Counted from the stretch's first letter, positions 53,647 to 63,237 are shown. The stretch: DNA of 64,000 nucleotides from Lutispora thermophila DSM 19022 (GCF_900142105.1 NZ_FQZS01000005.1:62001-126000), one strand, 5' to 3'. Numbers and translations are program-made. The notes: a model not told the origin generated them from the letters alone.

Positions 53647-54756
53647 CTACTTAATTTCCTGTATAAGTTTTTCAATGAGCAATGCGGTTTTTTCAAGACT
53701 GTCTATGGTTATGAATTCTTCAGTGCTGTGAGAGTTGGTCATTCCTATTCCAAGAGTGACTGCCTTTATGCCTGACTTGTTTAATATGTTTGTATCACTA
53801 CCTCCACCTGTTGATTTAGGTTTATAGTCTATACCTGCATTTTTCATAGCGGACTCAACAATTTTCAATATTGGGTCATCCAAATCTATTGAAAAGGCAT
53901 CATAGCAATCTTGAATATCTATATCAAGTTTAGCGTTTTCTGTGTTGCATGCATCTTCAAGACATTTGATCATATGCTTGACCTGATTATTCAGTTTCTG
54001 AACATCGAGGCTTCTTGCTTCTGCTTCCATTTCTACTAAATCACATACAATATTGGTTGAATGACCTCCTCTGATTATTCCTACATTAGCTGTTGTTTCT
54101 TTATCTATACGACCTAACTTCATATTGCTTATGGCTTTTGCTGCTATTGCTATAGCATCTATACCTTTTTCGGGATTGAGGCCTGCATGGGCAGCCTTAC
54201 CTTTTATATAGGCATTTATCAGCTTCTGTGAAGGTCCCTGTATAATAACAGTTCCAACTTCGCCGCTGCTGTCGAATACAAAGGCATGCTTAGATTGAAG
54301 CCTTGAATGATCCAGATATTTTGCCCCCAAGAGGCCGATTTCTTCACATATGGTGAATACTACTTCAATGGGACCATGGGGAATATTGCTTTCTTTTATA
54401 TACGTAACAGCTTCTAATATTGTTGCAATACCTGCCTTGTCATCTGCTCCAAGTATGGTGCTTCCATCGCTTCTTATGACACCATCTGTTACTTGAGGTT
54501 TAATGTTGAGACCAGGATTAACTGTATCCATGTGGGCAGAAAGCATAATGGGAGGTACATTTTTAGTGCCTTTCAGCTTGGCTATTAGATTTCCAGAGTT
54601 GGAACCTGCCTTTTTGTCAGCATCATCTATGTATGTTTCAAATCCTAACTTTTCAAGTCTGCCTTTCAGTTCAAGGGCTATGTATTTTTCATCTTTGCTT
54701 ACGCTATTGATTTTTATAAGATCCAAAAATGTGTTTATCAATCTTTCTGAATTCAC
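53647..54756 (-). CDS. M20 family metallopeptidase (PepT-like)
   Basis: The 369-residue di-zinc peptidase has SAHMDTVNPG near 73 (His, Asp), GADDKAGIA near 99 (bridging Asp), CEEIGLLGA near 131 (catalytic Glu pair), DSSGE near 158, the dimerisation-domain GKAAHAGLNPEKG near 184, and STGGGSDTNI near 316 plus a late His. It is the shorter PepT/YqjE type. It probably trims peptides or deacylates amino acids in the cytosol. SD AGGAGGG. Confidence 0.9.
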   Translation of the reverse strand: MNSERLINTFLDLIKINSVSKDEKYIALELKGRLEKLGFETYIDDADKKAGSNSGNLIAKLKGTKNVPPIMLSAHMDTVNPGLNIKPQVTDGVIRSDGSTILGADDKAGIATILEAVTYIKESNIPHGPIEVVFTICEEIGLLGAKYLDHSRLQSKHAFVFDSSGEVGTVIIQGPSQKLINAYIKGKAAHAGLNPEKGIDAIAIAAKAISNMKLGRIDKETTANVGIIRGGHSTNIVCDLVEMEAEARSLDVQKLNNQVKHMIKCLEDACNTENAKLDIDIQDCYDAFSIDLDDPILKIVESAMKNAGIDYKPKSTGGGSDTNILNKSGIKAVTLGIGMTNSHSTEEFITIDSLEKTALLIEKLIQEIK

Positions 54757-54841
54757 AGAAGTCCCTCCTAGTTTTATATTCTAACTTAATTTATTATTGA
54801 TTATTTCTATTTATGCTATGTATTTCCTCCATAAATATAGC

Positions 54842-54880
54842 AGGGTCTGTTGCATAATCAGGATTTTGCAACAGACCCTT
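54842..54880 (-). terminator. hairpin downstream of the glycosyltransferase gene
   Basis: 13-bp perfect stem AGGGTCTGTTGCA / TGCAACAGACCCT with a 12-base loop. The minus-strand T run is weak. Confidence 0.65.
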
Positions 54881-54911
54881 AAGATATTATTGATAAGTTA
54901 ATGTGATATCA

Positions 54912-55976
54912 TTATCTTTGCTTTCGGGAATGTATTTCAAGAGCTCTTTGATATACGTTATAAGTTTCTTTTGCCATTGTTCTTGCATCAAAATGCATTT
55001 CTGCTATTCTTCTTGCAGTTTTTTTTGCTTTTGAAAGTTCTTCACGGTTTCTATGGAAAAATAGTATATCTTTCATAATCAGTGAAACATCATGTTCGGC
55101 ATATCCATGTTTTAATGAACCGCTAAGCTGAGGCATTTTACCTTCTTCAAACCAATCTTCTCTGACTATGCCTCCATATCCTTGACCAACTAAAATTCCA
55201 ACATTTCCACAGGCCATAGCTTCCCTCAAAGCTCGGCCACGAGCAAAAACAATATGGCTGCGACAAAGGTAAGGTAATGGATCATGTACCCAACTGTAGT
55301 TTTTCAAACCACCAACATCTGCGCCTACAGCATGCCCAATAATCTTTGCATCTACATTTATTCCCTTTTTTTTCAGTATTCGAACTGCTCTGGTAAGGTA
55401 TTGGGCACCCTGTGATGCTTCACCATTAGTTCTGCCCATCCAGATAATTCGCAAGGGTCCTTTGACACTAATGTTATCCAATGGCTTATAGTGTTCTAGA
55501 TCAATACCATTGAAGATAATCTGGATCTTATCCTGATAGTCACTGCCTGCTGACTTTGCAACCTCGGGTCCAATTGCAATAATACAGGCTGCTTTTCTCA
55601 TTGAGATTGGATGAAGCTTACTCCAATTTAACGAACTATGGAGGGTTATAACAAATGGTATATCAAATTTATCCGATACTTTCATTGCTGCAGAAAAAAC
55701 CAAGGGAGAATGGGCATGTACCAGAGATATATTCATATCACTGATTTTATCCAACAAATCATCATCAGATTCATAAAAAAAATGCTCTATTCCTTTTAGA
55801 GACTTCATCATAGCCTGTAGATCCGCATCAGTTAATTTAAACTTATTTATGGTTCTTTCATTATGAATAAAACCTATAACAGCTTCTACACCAAGTCTTT
55901 GAAGATATATGGCCAGTTCACGGACATGGGTGTATACACCACATTTCGCAATGATGGACAACAGTAAAACTTTCAT
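54912..55976 (-). CDS. glycosyltransferase family 4 protein
   Basis: Start chosen at 55976, behind AGAGGTGA; the 14 codons upstream lack a site. The 354-residue GT-B enzyme has a glycine-rich N-terminus (IIAKCGVYTHVRELAIYL near 8-25), VHAHSPLVFSAAM near 95, FNGIDLEHY near 160, WMGRTNGEASQG near 185, and the donor-site helix RALREAMACGNVGILV near 254-269. It transfers a sugar from a nucleotide donor. The acceptor is unknown. Divergent from a propeller gene and close to spore-coat-type genes, it may act on spore surface glycans (inference). Confidence 0.85.
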   Translation of the reverse strand: MKVLLLSIIAKCGVYTHVRELAIYLQRLGVEAVIGFIHNERTINKFKLTDADLQAMMKSLKGIEHFFYESDDDLLDKISDMNISLVHAHSPLVFSAAMKVSDKFDIPFVITLHSSLNWSKLHPISMRKAACIIAIGPEVAKSAGSDYQDKIQIIFNGIDLEHYKPLDNISVKGPLRIIWMGRTNGEASQGAQYLTRAVRILKKKGINVDAKIIGHAVGADVGGLKNYSWVHDPLPYLCRSHIVFARGRALREAMACGNVGILVGQGYGGIVREDWFEEGKMPQLSGSLKHGYAEHDVSLIMKDILFFHRNREELSKAKKTARRIAEMHFDARTMAKETYNVYQRALEIHSRKQR

Positions 55977-56018
55977 GTATGTCACCTCTCTTGATAATAT
56001 TAATATGCGGAAATACAT

Positions 56019-56206
56019 GCTATGGGACCAGTAACTCTTATCAAAATGAAAACATATTGTATTTTAAATTATTTTACTAGAGGTTGCATATATGACAGAA
56101 AGCCAGTAACTCTTGTCTTATTAGAGACATAATCTATTATAGAGAAAGTGATGATAAAAGCATACATAGGTTAGGATATTGAAATATCATTAAGGAGATG
56201 TATGTT
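56019..56206 (+). other. divergent control region with duplicated CCAGTAACTCTT motif
   Basis: CCAGTAACTCTT occurs at about 56026 and 56102, and a related TAGTAATACTTGTCTCATTA follows the YheC-like gene at 58349. These mark duplicated upstream segments of the propeller gene. CATAGGTTA near 56165 resembles a sigma-K -10, but no -35 was seen. Confidence 0.4.
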
Positions 56207-57322
56207 ATGGGTGTGTCAGGATGTTTATGTGCAGAGTTGTTAGCAGGAATTGATGAAGGCAGCGCAATTGAGATAAAGACTTCATGTGATACTTTTGTAG
56301 GCAACTTGGTAGGAAATATAACAGGAAATGTAGTTCAACTGATAAAGGCGGATAATACGATAATTAACATCTGCTGTAAAGATATATGTTCTATCAGAAA
56401 ACTGCCAATTTTGCCATTAGCCTATGTTGCTATTTTTGATGGTAGTAACGGAAATACTGTTGATGTAATCAATACTAATACTGATACAGTTATAAAAACC
56501 ATTACTGTAGGAAGAGGACCAACAAGAGTGGCAGTTACTCCTGATGGGTCTAAAGCTTATGTGGTTAATAACATAGATCGTACTGTGTCAGTTATAGATA
56601 CCTTAAGCAATAGTGTTATATCGGTGATACCAGTAGGTGACAACCCTCAAGGAATAGCTATCACCCCTGATAATACAAAAGCTTATGTAGCTAATCATGT
56701 TAGCAATACACTTTCGATTATAAATGTAGCTGATGACATAGTAACAGGTACAATCAGTATGGATTCCCCCTTTGATATAGCCATCACACCAGATGGTACA
56801 AGAGGGTATGTGGTTAACTTAGATAATAATAGTGTTACTGTTATAGATATATCAATAGATTCAATAATTGATACCATAACCTCTGTCGATGGAATAGGTG
56901 ACAACCCAAGTGCAATAGCTATTATGCCAGACGGTACTAAAGCTTATGTGATCAATTCGGGCAGTGATAATGTATCTGTCATTGACTTAGCAACCAATAC
57001 GGTTATCGATACTATTATGGTAGGGGATTTGCCTCGTGCAGTAGCCATCACACCCGATGGAACGAAAGCATATGTATCAAACGGATTTAGTAATAGTATA
57101 TCTGTTATTGACACAGCAACCGATACGGTAGTTATTACAATTATGCTAGGGGATCCGCCTGATCCATTGGCAATAACACCCGATGGAGCCAAAGTATATG
57201 TGTCTTTGCAATCCACTACAAATGTTGCCATAATTGGGGTTATAGACAATTTATTACATGGTACCATAACAGTTGGAAATGAACCTATTGGTATAGCTAT
57301 GGGTTTTGTGGCTGTGTCATAA
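56207..57322 (+). CDS. YVTN-type beta-propeller protein with a small N-terminal domain
   Basis: Of two in-frame ATGs (56198, 56207), the second is chosen because AAGGAG abuts the first. The 371-residue protein has no signal peptide. About 1-70 form a Cys-bearing beta-rich unit (KTSCDTFVGNLVGNITGNVVQL, NICCKDICSIRK) resembling Sm-like barrels. About 75-370 hold seven 40-residue blades with VAITPDGTKAYVxNxxxNxVSVIDxATxTVxxTI, that is, YVTN/YNCE propeller repeats. Such propellers are surface or scaffold proteins. Next to a YheC/YheD gene a spore-coat role is plausible but unproven. Confidence 0.82.
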   Translation: MGVSGCLCAELLAGIDEGSAIEIKTSCDTFVGNLVGNITGNVVQLIKADNTIINICCKDICSIRKLPILPLAYVAIFDGSNGNTVDVINTNTDTVIKTITVGRGPTRVAVTPDGSKAYVVNNIDRTVSVIDTLSNSVISVIPVGDNPQGIAITPDNTKAYVANHVSNTLSIINVADDIVTGTISMDSPFDIAITPDGTRGYVVNLDNNSVTVIDISIDSIIDTITSVDGIGDNPSAIAIMPDGTKAYVINSGSDNVSVIDLATNTVIDTIMVGDLPRAVAITPDGTKAYVSNGFSNSISVIDTATDTVVITIMLGDPPDPLAITPDGAKVYVSLQSTTNVAIIGVIDNLLHGTITVGNEPIGIAMGFVAVS

Positions 57323-57343
57323 AAAAATAGGTGGAACTTTGAA

Positions 57344-58351
57344 ATGAAGAAGTATTTAGTAGGATTATTATGCAATAATTTAGCACCTATTAATTATTAT
57401 AATTTAGCCGAAGATTTATCCATTGAACTTATTAAGTTCACAAGAAGTGGAATAGACTGGGAAAAACAAGAGATTAAAGGAATAATGTTCAATAGTGGTA
57501 AATGGGAGGAAAAAGTAACAAGATTCCCTGATTCTATATATAATCGTTGCTATACAAGTTCCACTGTAACTACTGATAAGTTAGAAAAAGTAATTGGTAG
57601 TGGAAAGGTTTTTAATAGCTTTACTAGATTTGATAAGTATAAAGTCTATTCAATTCTAAAAGAAAGTGGCTTAGAAGATTTAATGCTCCCTACATATCAA
57701 TATACCAGGGAGCATTTGTTGAGTATGCTTCATGAGGAAGGAACTGTGCTGATGAAACCAGTAAAAGGTGCTATGGGACATAAAATACTCAGGTTTACCT
57801 TTCAGAGCAATGAATATAAAGTTTATATTCAAACATTTTATTCTGTTAAAATTATTAAAAGTGCTGATGATTTAATCATATTTATAGATAAACAATGCAC
57901 CCCAGAAAAATATATAATTCAGCCTTTTATCTCATTTGCTTCAATAGATGGGCATGTATTCGATATGCGAATGCTTGTACAGAAGAATAAAAAGGGAGTC
58001 TGGAATATTACAGCAGATATGAGCAGAGTAGCCTATAGAAATTTCTTTATAACCAATCTAACCTATGATGTTCTAAGAATTCATGAAGTTTTTGAGAATG
58101 CTGGCTTTGATAAAACTATTTTACTTGAATTAAGAGATATTAGCATACGAGTAGCTGAAATTCTTGAAGAAAAATTATGCTTTTTAGGTGAAATCAGTGT
58201 GGATTTTGGAATCGAATCCAATGGCAAGTTGCGGATTATCGAAGTGAATGGCAAGCCTGAAAAGACGGTGTTTGGCCGAATAAGTGATGAAGCATTGCAG
58301 AAGGTGTTTATAACACCTTTGGAATACGCTGCCTATCTGGCAGAAAACTAG
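57344..58351 (+). CDS. YheC/YheD family ATP-grasp protein (endospore coat-associated)
   Basis: The 335-residue protein has the family's N-terminal half (FNSGKWEEKVTRFPDSIYNRCY near 46-67, FNSFTRFDKYKVY near 87) and an ATP-grasp core: GTVLMKPVKGAMGHKI near 132, YIIQPFI near 187, HVFDMRMLVQK near 203, and FLGEISVDFGI...GKLRIIEVNGKP near 280-305. YheC/YheD proteins are found in the Bacillus spore coat. The ATP-grasp fold implies ligation of a carboxylate to an amine; substrates are unknown. It lies 21 bases after the propeller gene. Confidence 0.88.
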   Translation: MKKYLVGLLCNNLAPINYYNLAEDLSIELIKFTRSGIDWEKQEIKGIMFNSGKWEEKVTRFPDSIYNRCYTSSTVTTDKLEKVIGSGKVFNSFTRFDKYKVYSILKESGLEDLMLPTYQYTREHLLSMLHEEGTVLMKPVKGAMGHKILRFTFQSNEYKVYIQTFYSVKIIKSADDLIIFIDKQCTPEKYIIQPFISFASIDGHVFDMRMLVQKNKKGVWNITADMSRVAYRNFFITNLTYDVLRIHEVFENAGFDKTILLELRDISIRVAEILEEKLCFLGEISVDFGIESNGKLRIIEVNGKPEKTVFGRISDEALQKVFITPLEYAAYLAEN

Positions 58352-58445
58352 TAATACTTGTCTCATTACCAGTGTATATGTTCTAAAAGAATATTGAAAA
58401 TTAGCAGAAGTTCATTGATGATTTTATGTCATACGGAGTTGAATT

Positions 58446-58674
58446 ATGGGTTGTGGAACACAATATCATTTATCGGACAAAGAGGCTATAGTAGTGTAGC
58501 AATTATTTCAGACGGTACTGAATTATGGCGCTAAAGTATATGTGTCAATACAGTACAAATGTAACCTTAGTTGATGTTGTAGATGATTCAGCACGTGGTG
58601 CTGTAACAGTTGGTTCAGATCCAACTGGTATAGCTATTGGCATGGTGCCTGTTATAGAGATAATTGACTATTAA
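58446..58674 (+). pseudogene. broken second copy of the beta-propeller gene
   Basis: An ATG in a context like that of the intact gene (GGAGTTGAATTATGGG here, GGAGATGTATGTTATGGG there) is followed after about 50 bases by propeller-like coding with stops and frameshifts (SDGT, GAKVYVS). An intact-frame tail follows, TNVTLVDVVDDSARGAVTV then GSDPTGIAIGMVPV, which aligns with the C-terminus of the intact propeller (TNVAIIGVIDNLLHGTITV, GNEPIGIAMGFVAV). Upstream bases also resemble the intact gene's leader. Most blades are deleted. Confidence 0.8.
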
Positions 58675-58749
58675 TCCTTTAACAGTTTTTCGTATGATGA
58701 ATATTATGATAATAAGGTCCACCAAGAATTATTGTTAGGGGATGTTAAA

Positions 58750-60036
58750 ATGACTGTTTATGTGGTTAAAAGAGGAGATACTCTATGGTCCATTGCCAGG
58801 CAATTTGGAGTATCGATAAATGCGATAGTTGAAACCAATGGCATTGAAGACTTGTCTCATTTGGTGGTTGGTCAGTCATTAGTTATACCTAAAGAGGCAC
58901 GAAACTACATCATCAGGCCAAGAGATTCCCTGTGGAGTGTAGCAAGAAGGTTTGGGACCACCGTTGAAAGGCTTGCCGAGTATAACAGAATATCAAATCC
59001 GGCCTTGATTTACCCGGGATTGGAAATTAGGATACCAAGCGAAAATAAGAACTATGGATATATGGAAATCAATGCATATGTAGAGCTTGAGGCAGGAGCA
59101 GCAGCTGTAGGATATGTAGAAGAAGTAGCACCGTATTTGACATATATAAGTTCCTTTAGTTATCAGGTTAATGAAGACGGCACATTAAACAATATAAATG
59201 ATGAGGCCATGATTCAAACAGCAAGGAACAATAATATAGCATCGTTGATGATAATAACCAATTTAAGAAACGGTAATTTTGACACCCAGCTTGCCCATAT
59301 AATTCTTAGTAATGAAACTATACAGCAAAATTTAATAAATAATGTGTTGGCTATAATGAGAAATAAGGAATATTATGGGTTAAACATAGATTTTGAAAGA
59401 GTAGCCCCAGCTGATAGACAGCTCTATAACAGCTTTTTACGAAGAATTACAGACCAGCTTCATAACAGTAATTTCATTGCATCTACAGCTCTAGTGCCCC
59501 AAAATACAGACGTTACAGCGGGTGCCTGGCATGGTGCCCATGATTATAGAGCCCATGGAGAGATAGTAGACTTTGTAATATTGATGACCTATGAATGGGG
59601 ATGGTCGGGAGGACCGCCTATGGCAGTAGCACCAATAAATGAAGTTAGAAAAGTTTTAAATTATGCTGCTTCAGTAATACCAAGGAATAAGATTTTAATG
59701 GGAACACCACTGTATGGATATGATTGGTCACTGCCTTACACACCCGGAGGAGAATGGGCGAGAAGAATAAGCCCCGATGAAGCTGTAAGGTTGGCTGCTA
59801 ATGTTGGTGCAGAAATTCAATTTGATGAAACTGCCAAATCACCTTATTTTAATTATAGAGATGAAAATGGTGTAGAACATGTTGTATGGTTTGAGGATGC
59901 AAGAAGTATGAAAGCCAAAAATGAAATGGCAGCAAATATGGGACTTAGAGGCATAAGTTATTGGGTGTTAGGAGAATCCTTCATACAAAACTGGGCTTTG
60001 CTTGATAATATGTTTAATATAGTTAAGGTAATATAG
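58750..60036 (+). CDS. LysM-GH18 N-acetylglucosaminidase (SleL/YaaH type)
   Basis: Start chosen at the ATG at 58750, 6 bases after AGGGG. The 428-residue protein lacks a signal peptide. LysM domains lie at about 2-46 (YVVKRGDTLWSIARQFG) and 50-95 (YIIRPRDSLWSVARRFG). A GH18 barrel covers about 105-425, with catalytic GLNIDFERV near 217-225 (acid Glu), ILMTYEWGWSGGPP near 278 and GISYWVLGE near 408. The same architecture is found in spore enzymes YaaH/SleL that trim cortex fragments. Absence of a signal peptide fits a mother-cell coat protein. Confidence 0.92.
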   Translation: MTVYVVKRGDTLWSIARQFGVSINAIVETNGIEDLSHLVVGQSLVIPKEARNYIIRPRDSLWSVARRFGTTVERLAEYNRISNPALIYPGLEIRIPSENKNYGYMEINAYVELEAGAAAVGYVEEVAPYLTYISSFSYQVNEDGTLNNINDEAMIQTARNNNIASLMIITNLRNGNFDTQLAHIILSNETIQQNLINNVLAIMRNKEYYGLNIDFERVAPADRQLYNSFLRRITDQLHNSNFIASTALVPQNTDVTAGAWHGAHDYRAHGEIVDFVILMTYEWGWSGGPPMAVAPINEVRKVLNYAASVIPRNKILMGTPLYGYDWSLPYTPGGEWARRISPDEAVRLAANVGAEIQFDETAKSPYFNYRDENGVEHVVWFEDARSMKAKNEMAANMGLRGISYWVLGESFIQNWALLDNMFNIVKVI

Positions 60037-60186
60037 TTGTCAGTGCCATATAATAAATAGTAAGAAATGCATATGAATAGATTGGCAGAATAAAAGCATA
60101 AGCTTCTCTAAAGTGGTAGTTCTAAACTGAAAAAGACAAAAAAATCGTCAGAGGCCAAAGTTTGTGGGAGTGATGAAAATCTACGA

Positions 60187-60870
60187 TTAAATTAGAGTAT
60201 CTGCACTCCCTTTTAATATAGTCAAAAGTAAAGTAAGCGACATATCAGTATGAGTGGGTTTCTGAAATATGATTTTTACTTCCTTATCCATGTCAATGCC
60301 TTTGTCGCATATAGATACTTCAGCATGACTTCCGTTGGATTTGGATGTCATTTCAATGTCGGTACTTTCCGGACTGAATTTTATTGCATTCTCTATTAGA
60401 TTTACCCATACATGGCTCATCATTTTTTACTTGCATTAATCTGAATAGTTCAAAGATTGATTTACAACTCCAGACGCTTTTTCTATCTGGGGATTTAAGA
60501 GAAGGATTGCCTTGCGGATCTGCTCATCTAAAAAGAAGGCAGACTTATCAAGAAGCATATCTGTGTTTTCCACATTTGATAAAAGCATTATGTTGCTGAA
60601 CATCCTCGTCAAGCGTTCAGTTTATTCAATGATGATATCTGAGTATTCTTCTCATTGCTTTTCTGTAAGCGTACTTTTCTTAAGTTGTCTTGCAAAACCT
60701 CTGATAGATACAATGGACGTTTTGAACTCCTGTGAAATATTGCTTATGAAGTCGCTGCGGAGTTTTTCAATGCCCCCAAGTTCTGTTGTCATCTCATTAA
60801 AGCTGATGGTCAATCGGTTTATTTTACGGGAATCTTTGAACTGGAACCTTTATATTAAAATTCCCTAAAG
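60187..60870 (-). pseudogene. decayed sensor histidine kinase (HAMP-HisKA-HATPase)
   Basis: One minus-strand frame reads through a kinase core. First comes FKDSRKINRLTISFNEMTTE (HAMP-like), then SNISQEFKTSIVSIRGFA (H-box with His changed to Gln), VWVNLIENAIKFSPES (N-box) and SICDKGIDMDKEV (G1). In-frame stops lie at plus coordinates 60652-60654, 60622-60624, near 60436 and 60427-60429. The end lacks the G2 box. The loss of the phospho-acceptor His plus at least four stops shows decay, not sequencing error. Confidence 0.9.
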
Positions 60871-60942
60871 GAACCTCATAGCATGAATTAAAAGTGAGAG
60901 AAATCCAGATGAATCCATTCGGAGCTTAAGGGAGGGGGTTCT

Positions 60943-61042
60943 ATGTATTATTATTTTACTATTCATGCTTGTTCTGACACCGTTGTTATTTGGTATGTGG
61001 GTACAACATAAGGTTACAGCTACATATAATAAATGTAGCTGA
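60943..61042 (+). pseudogene. fragment resembling the N-terminus of YugP-type zinc metallopeptidase
   Basis: After GGGAGGGGG, an ATG begins MYYYF. A shifted frame continues LLFMLVLTPLLFGMWVQHKV then TATYNKCS and stop. The hydrophobic segment followed by QHKVxxTYNKxS resembles the start of YugP proteins. The rest of the gene is absent. Confidence 0.45.
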
Positions 61043-61291
61043 ATTTTGATGGAAATAAACCTGATTATTACCAATAATTTTTACATGATCATTGCTATAA
61101 GGCACAGAGATAGCTGTTGATAAATAACATTTTGCAATAACATGGGAAAGTACTAAGTTCTTCTAATCATCATATAAGTCATGTTCTCTGTTGTTGTGCA
61201 CATTGTTAGTTAAGTATCTGTGAAATCCTAAAGTTCGAGTTAATAGGGCTGTATTCTAGGTTTAGAATTTGGTGAAATTTCAGGAGGTAAA
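61043..61291 (+). other. non-coding gap upstream of the DUF1538 gene
   Basis: About 250 bases with no gene, hairpin or convincing promoter. Confidence 0.4.
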
Positions 61292-63217
61292 ATGAAAACG
61301 ATTAGAGTATTAAAAGAAACATTTTTATCAACCATTCCACTTGCTGTTATGATAATAGTTGTATGTGGGTTTATAGCACCCATGGAAAGTGCATTAGACT
61401 ATTTTAAACTGGTTGTTGGTTACGTCAGCGTGATTTTAGGGCAAACGCTTTTTCTATTAGGTCTGGATATCAGTATTCTTCATATCGGCAAGTTAGTGGG
61501 AAAATCGCTTATAAAACTAAGAAAACCAGCATATATAATATTTTTAGGTTTCTTGTTCGGTCTTATTGCTACAGTTGCAGAACCGGCTCTGGCTGTTCTG
61601 GCTCGACAAGCAAACATGATCATGCCTGTCATTAACAGTAATGTGTTGATTTTGGTTTTTTCTGCCGGCATTGGTATGTTTTCCGGCTTTGCGTTGCTCC
61701 GTATAATGAAAGATATAAATATTAAAGCTGTGTTTACCCTATTGTATATTCTTCTGTTTCTGACCATTATATTCGTTCCTGTAGAATTTGTCGCCTTGGC
61801 TTTCGATGGAAGTGGTGCTACCACTGGCGATGTATCTGTGCCATTCATCTTGTCTCTTGGTATGGGTGTTTCCTCCACCATGTCAAAACGAAAGACAAAT
61901 GATGACGCCTTTGGTATCATCGGAATAGCATCGGTAGGTCCCATTTTAGCGGCGTTTATCTATGGTATCATTCTCAGGGCATTAAACGGAGGTAATCTTC
62001 CTCCAGCAGGCATGTATGATCCGGGTGCGGCTGAAAGCTTTGCTAAAATAATTATATCCAATCTTGGTGAAGTAGCTCTGGCACTGCTCCCAGTACTTAT
62101 CTTTTTCCTCCCGTTCCAAATTTTCTTGGTGAAGCTGCCCAAAATGGAGTTCATTAAGATTATGCTTGGGTCTGTTATTGTCTATATCGGTCTGATTATT
62201 TTTCTGTCAGGCATTGATTTTGGATTTGCTTTTGCAGGAAAGTATATAGGAGGGATATTTCTTGATATGAATCGTCCTGGATGGTTTAAATGGTTGCTGC
62301 TTTTGATCGGTTTTGTGCTCGGTGCAGCCATCACGCTGTCGGAGCCGGCAGTTACTGTATTGGCAGATCAACTAGAAGAAATAACTAACGGCCATATTAA
62401 GAAGATGACCATACGTACAACACTGGCGATTGGTATTGGGTTTGCCTCACTGTTGGCACTTATAAAAATTCTGACGCAAATAAACATCCTTTGTTTCCTG
62501 GTACCGCTGTATGCACTTGCTATCATCATGATGAAATTCACTTCTCCATTGTTTGTAGGTTTAGCTTTTGATTCTGGTGGGGTTACGGGCGGTGCACTTA
62601 CTTCTGCGTTTCTCACACCGCTCACATTGGGGGTAGCTCAGGGAGTTGGTGCAATGGTCGGTATAAATGCACAATCTATATTGACCAGCGGTTTCGGAGT
62701 TATTGGATTTATATCAGTTACGCCTTTGATTGCAATACAGGCATTGGGAATTGCATATGAACTACGTCAGAAAAGGTATCAAAAACTTGCTGAAGAAGAT
62801 GAGTTTATGGATCTTAAACCGCTGTTTCAAGAAGAGAATGTACCTGAGCACATATATGTTGGAGAAATGGCACAATTAAGTATAAGCATAAGCAGTTCAA
62901 CAACAAAAAAGAAGTCAATAGGAATCGCCTTTTGGGTAATAATCGCTGGACGTAAAACAAAGGATGCTCTGTTGTCAGCCCTTTTGGAAAAGAATGCACA
63001 TCTAGCCAATATAATATATGGCAGAGGCACTGCTGAGGCTAGTTATCTGCAAAATGTCCTTGGATTAGTTCCGGAGGAACAAAAGACGATGATATTGTGT
63101 TTGCTACCTGACAATAAATCTGATGAGGTAAAGGAAATGCTAGAAGAAAACTTTCATTTTGACCAACCCAACACCGGTATCGCATTTACCATACCTATCG
63201 AGCATTTGTCGTTTTAG
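61292..63217 (+). CDS. DUF1538 membrane protein with C-terminal PII-like domain
   Basis: The 641-residue protein holds two homologous membrane halves of the DUF1538 type. Each has ATVAEPALAVLA (near 92) or ITLSEPAVTVLADQ (near 350), and each has AFDGSGATTGDVSVPFILSLGMG (near 170) or AFDSGGVTGGALTSAFLTPLTLG (near 427). A cytosolic tail (about 540-641, IGIAFWVIIAGRKTKDALLSALLE then GIAFTIPIEHL) looks like a PII/CutA-type ferredoxin-like fold. It is probably a transporter gated by its tail; the substrate is unknown. SD CAGGAGG. Base composition looks richer in G+C than neighbouring genes. Confidence 0.82.
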   Translation: MKTIRVLKETFLSTIPLAVMIIVVCGFIAPMESALDYFKLVVGYVSVILGQTLFLLGLDISILHIGKLVGKSLIKLRKPAYIIFLGFLFGLIATVAEPALAVLARQANMIMPVINSNVLILVFSAGIGMFSGFALLRIMKDINIKAVFTLLYILLFLTIIFVPVEFVALAFDGSGATTGDVSVPFILSLGMGVSSTMSKRKTNDDAFGIIGIASVGPILAAFIYGIILRALNGGNLPPAGMYDPGAAESFAKIIISNLGEVALALLPVLIFFLPFQIFLVKLPKMEFIKIMLGSVIVYIGLIIFLSGIDFGFAFAGKYIGGIFLDMNRPGWFKWLLLLIGFVLGAAITLSEPAVTVLADQLEEITNGHIKKMTIRTTLAIGIGFASLLALIKILTQINILCFLVPLYALAIIMMKFTSPLFVGLAFDSGGVTGGALTSAFLTPLTLGVAQGVGAMVGINAQSILTSGFGVIGFISVTPLIAIQALGIAYELRQKRYQKLAEEDEFMDLKPLFQEENVPEHIYVGEMAQLSISISSSTTKKKSIGIAFWVIIAGRKTKDALLSALLEKNAHLANIIYGRGTAEASYLQNVLGLVPEEQKTMILCLLPDNKSDEVKEMLEENFHFDQPNTGIAFTIPIEHLSF

Positions 63218-63237
63218 TGAAGGGAGGATGATAAATC

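Noticed and set aside
56160-56175. Sigma-K-like -10 (CATAGGTTA) before the propeller gene
   Set aside because: No matching -35 at the required distance; too short to support alone.
56440-57320. Tandem repeats that could suggest a CRISPR-like or satellite array
   Set aside because: The roughly 130-base periodicity is the coding of seven beta-propeller blades, diverged at DNA level and in frame.
60100-60220. Inverted GGGAGTG/CACTCCC pair that could be an insertion-sequence end
   Set aside because: Only 7 bases match, no transposase or target duplication is visible, and it may just be the old terminator of the decayed kinase.
60384-60868. Plus-strand frames of 71 and 118 codons
   Set aside because: They are the reverse side of the decayed histidine kinase, whose motifs are clear on the minus strand.
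61480-61944. 154-codon minus-strand frame
   Set aside because: Antisense to the DUF1538 gene, whose paired repeats and ribosome site are convincing.
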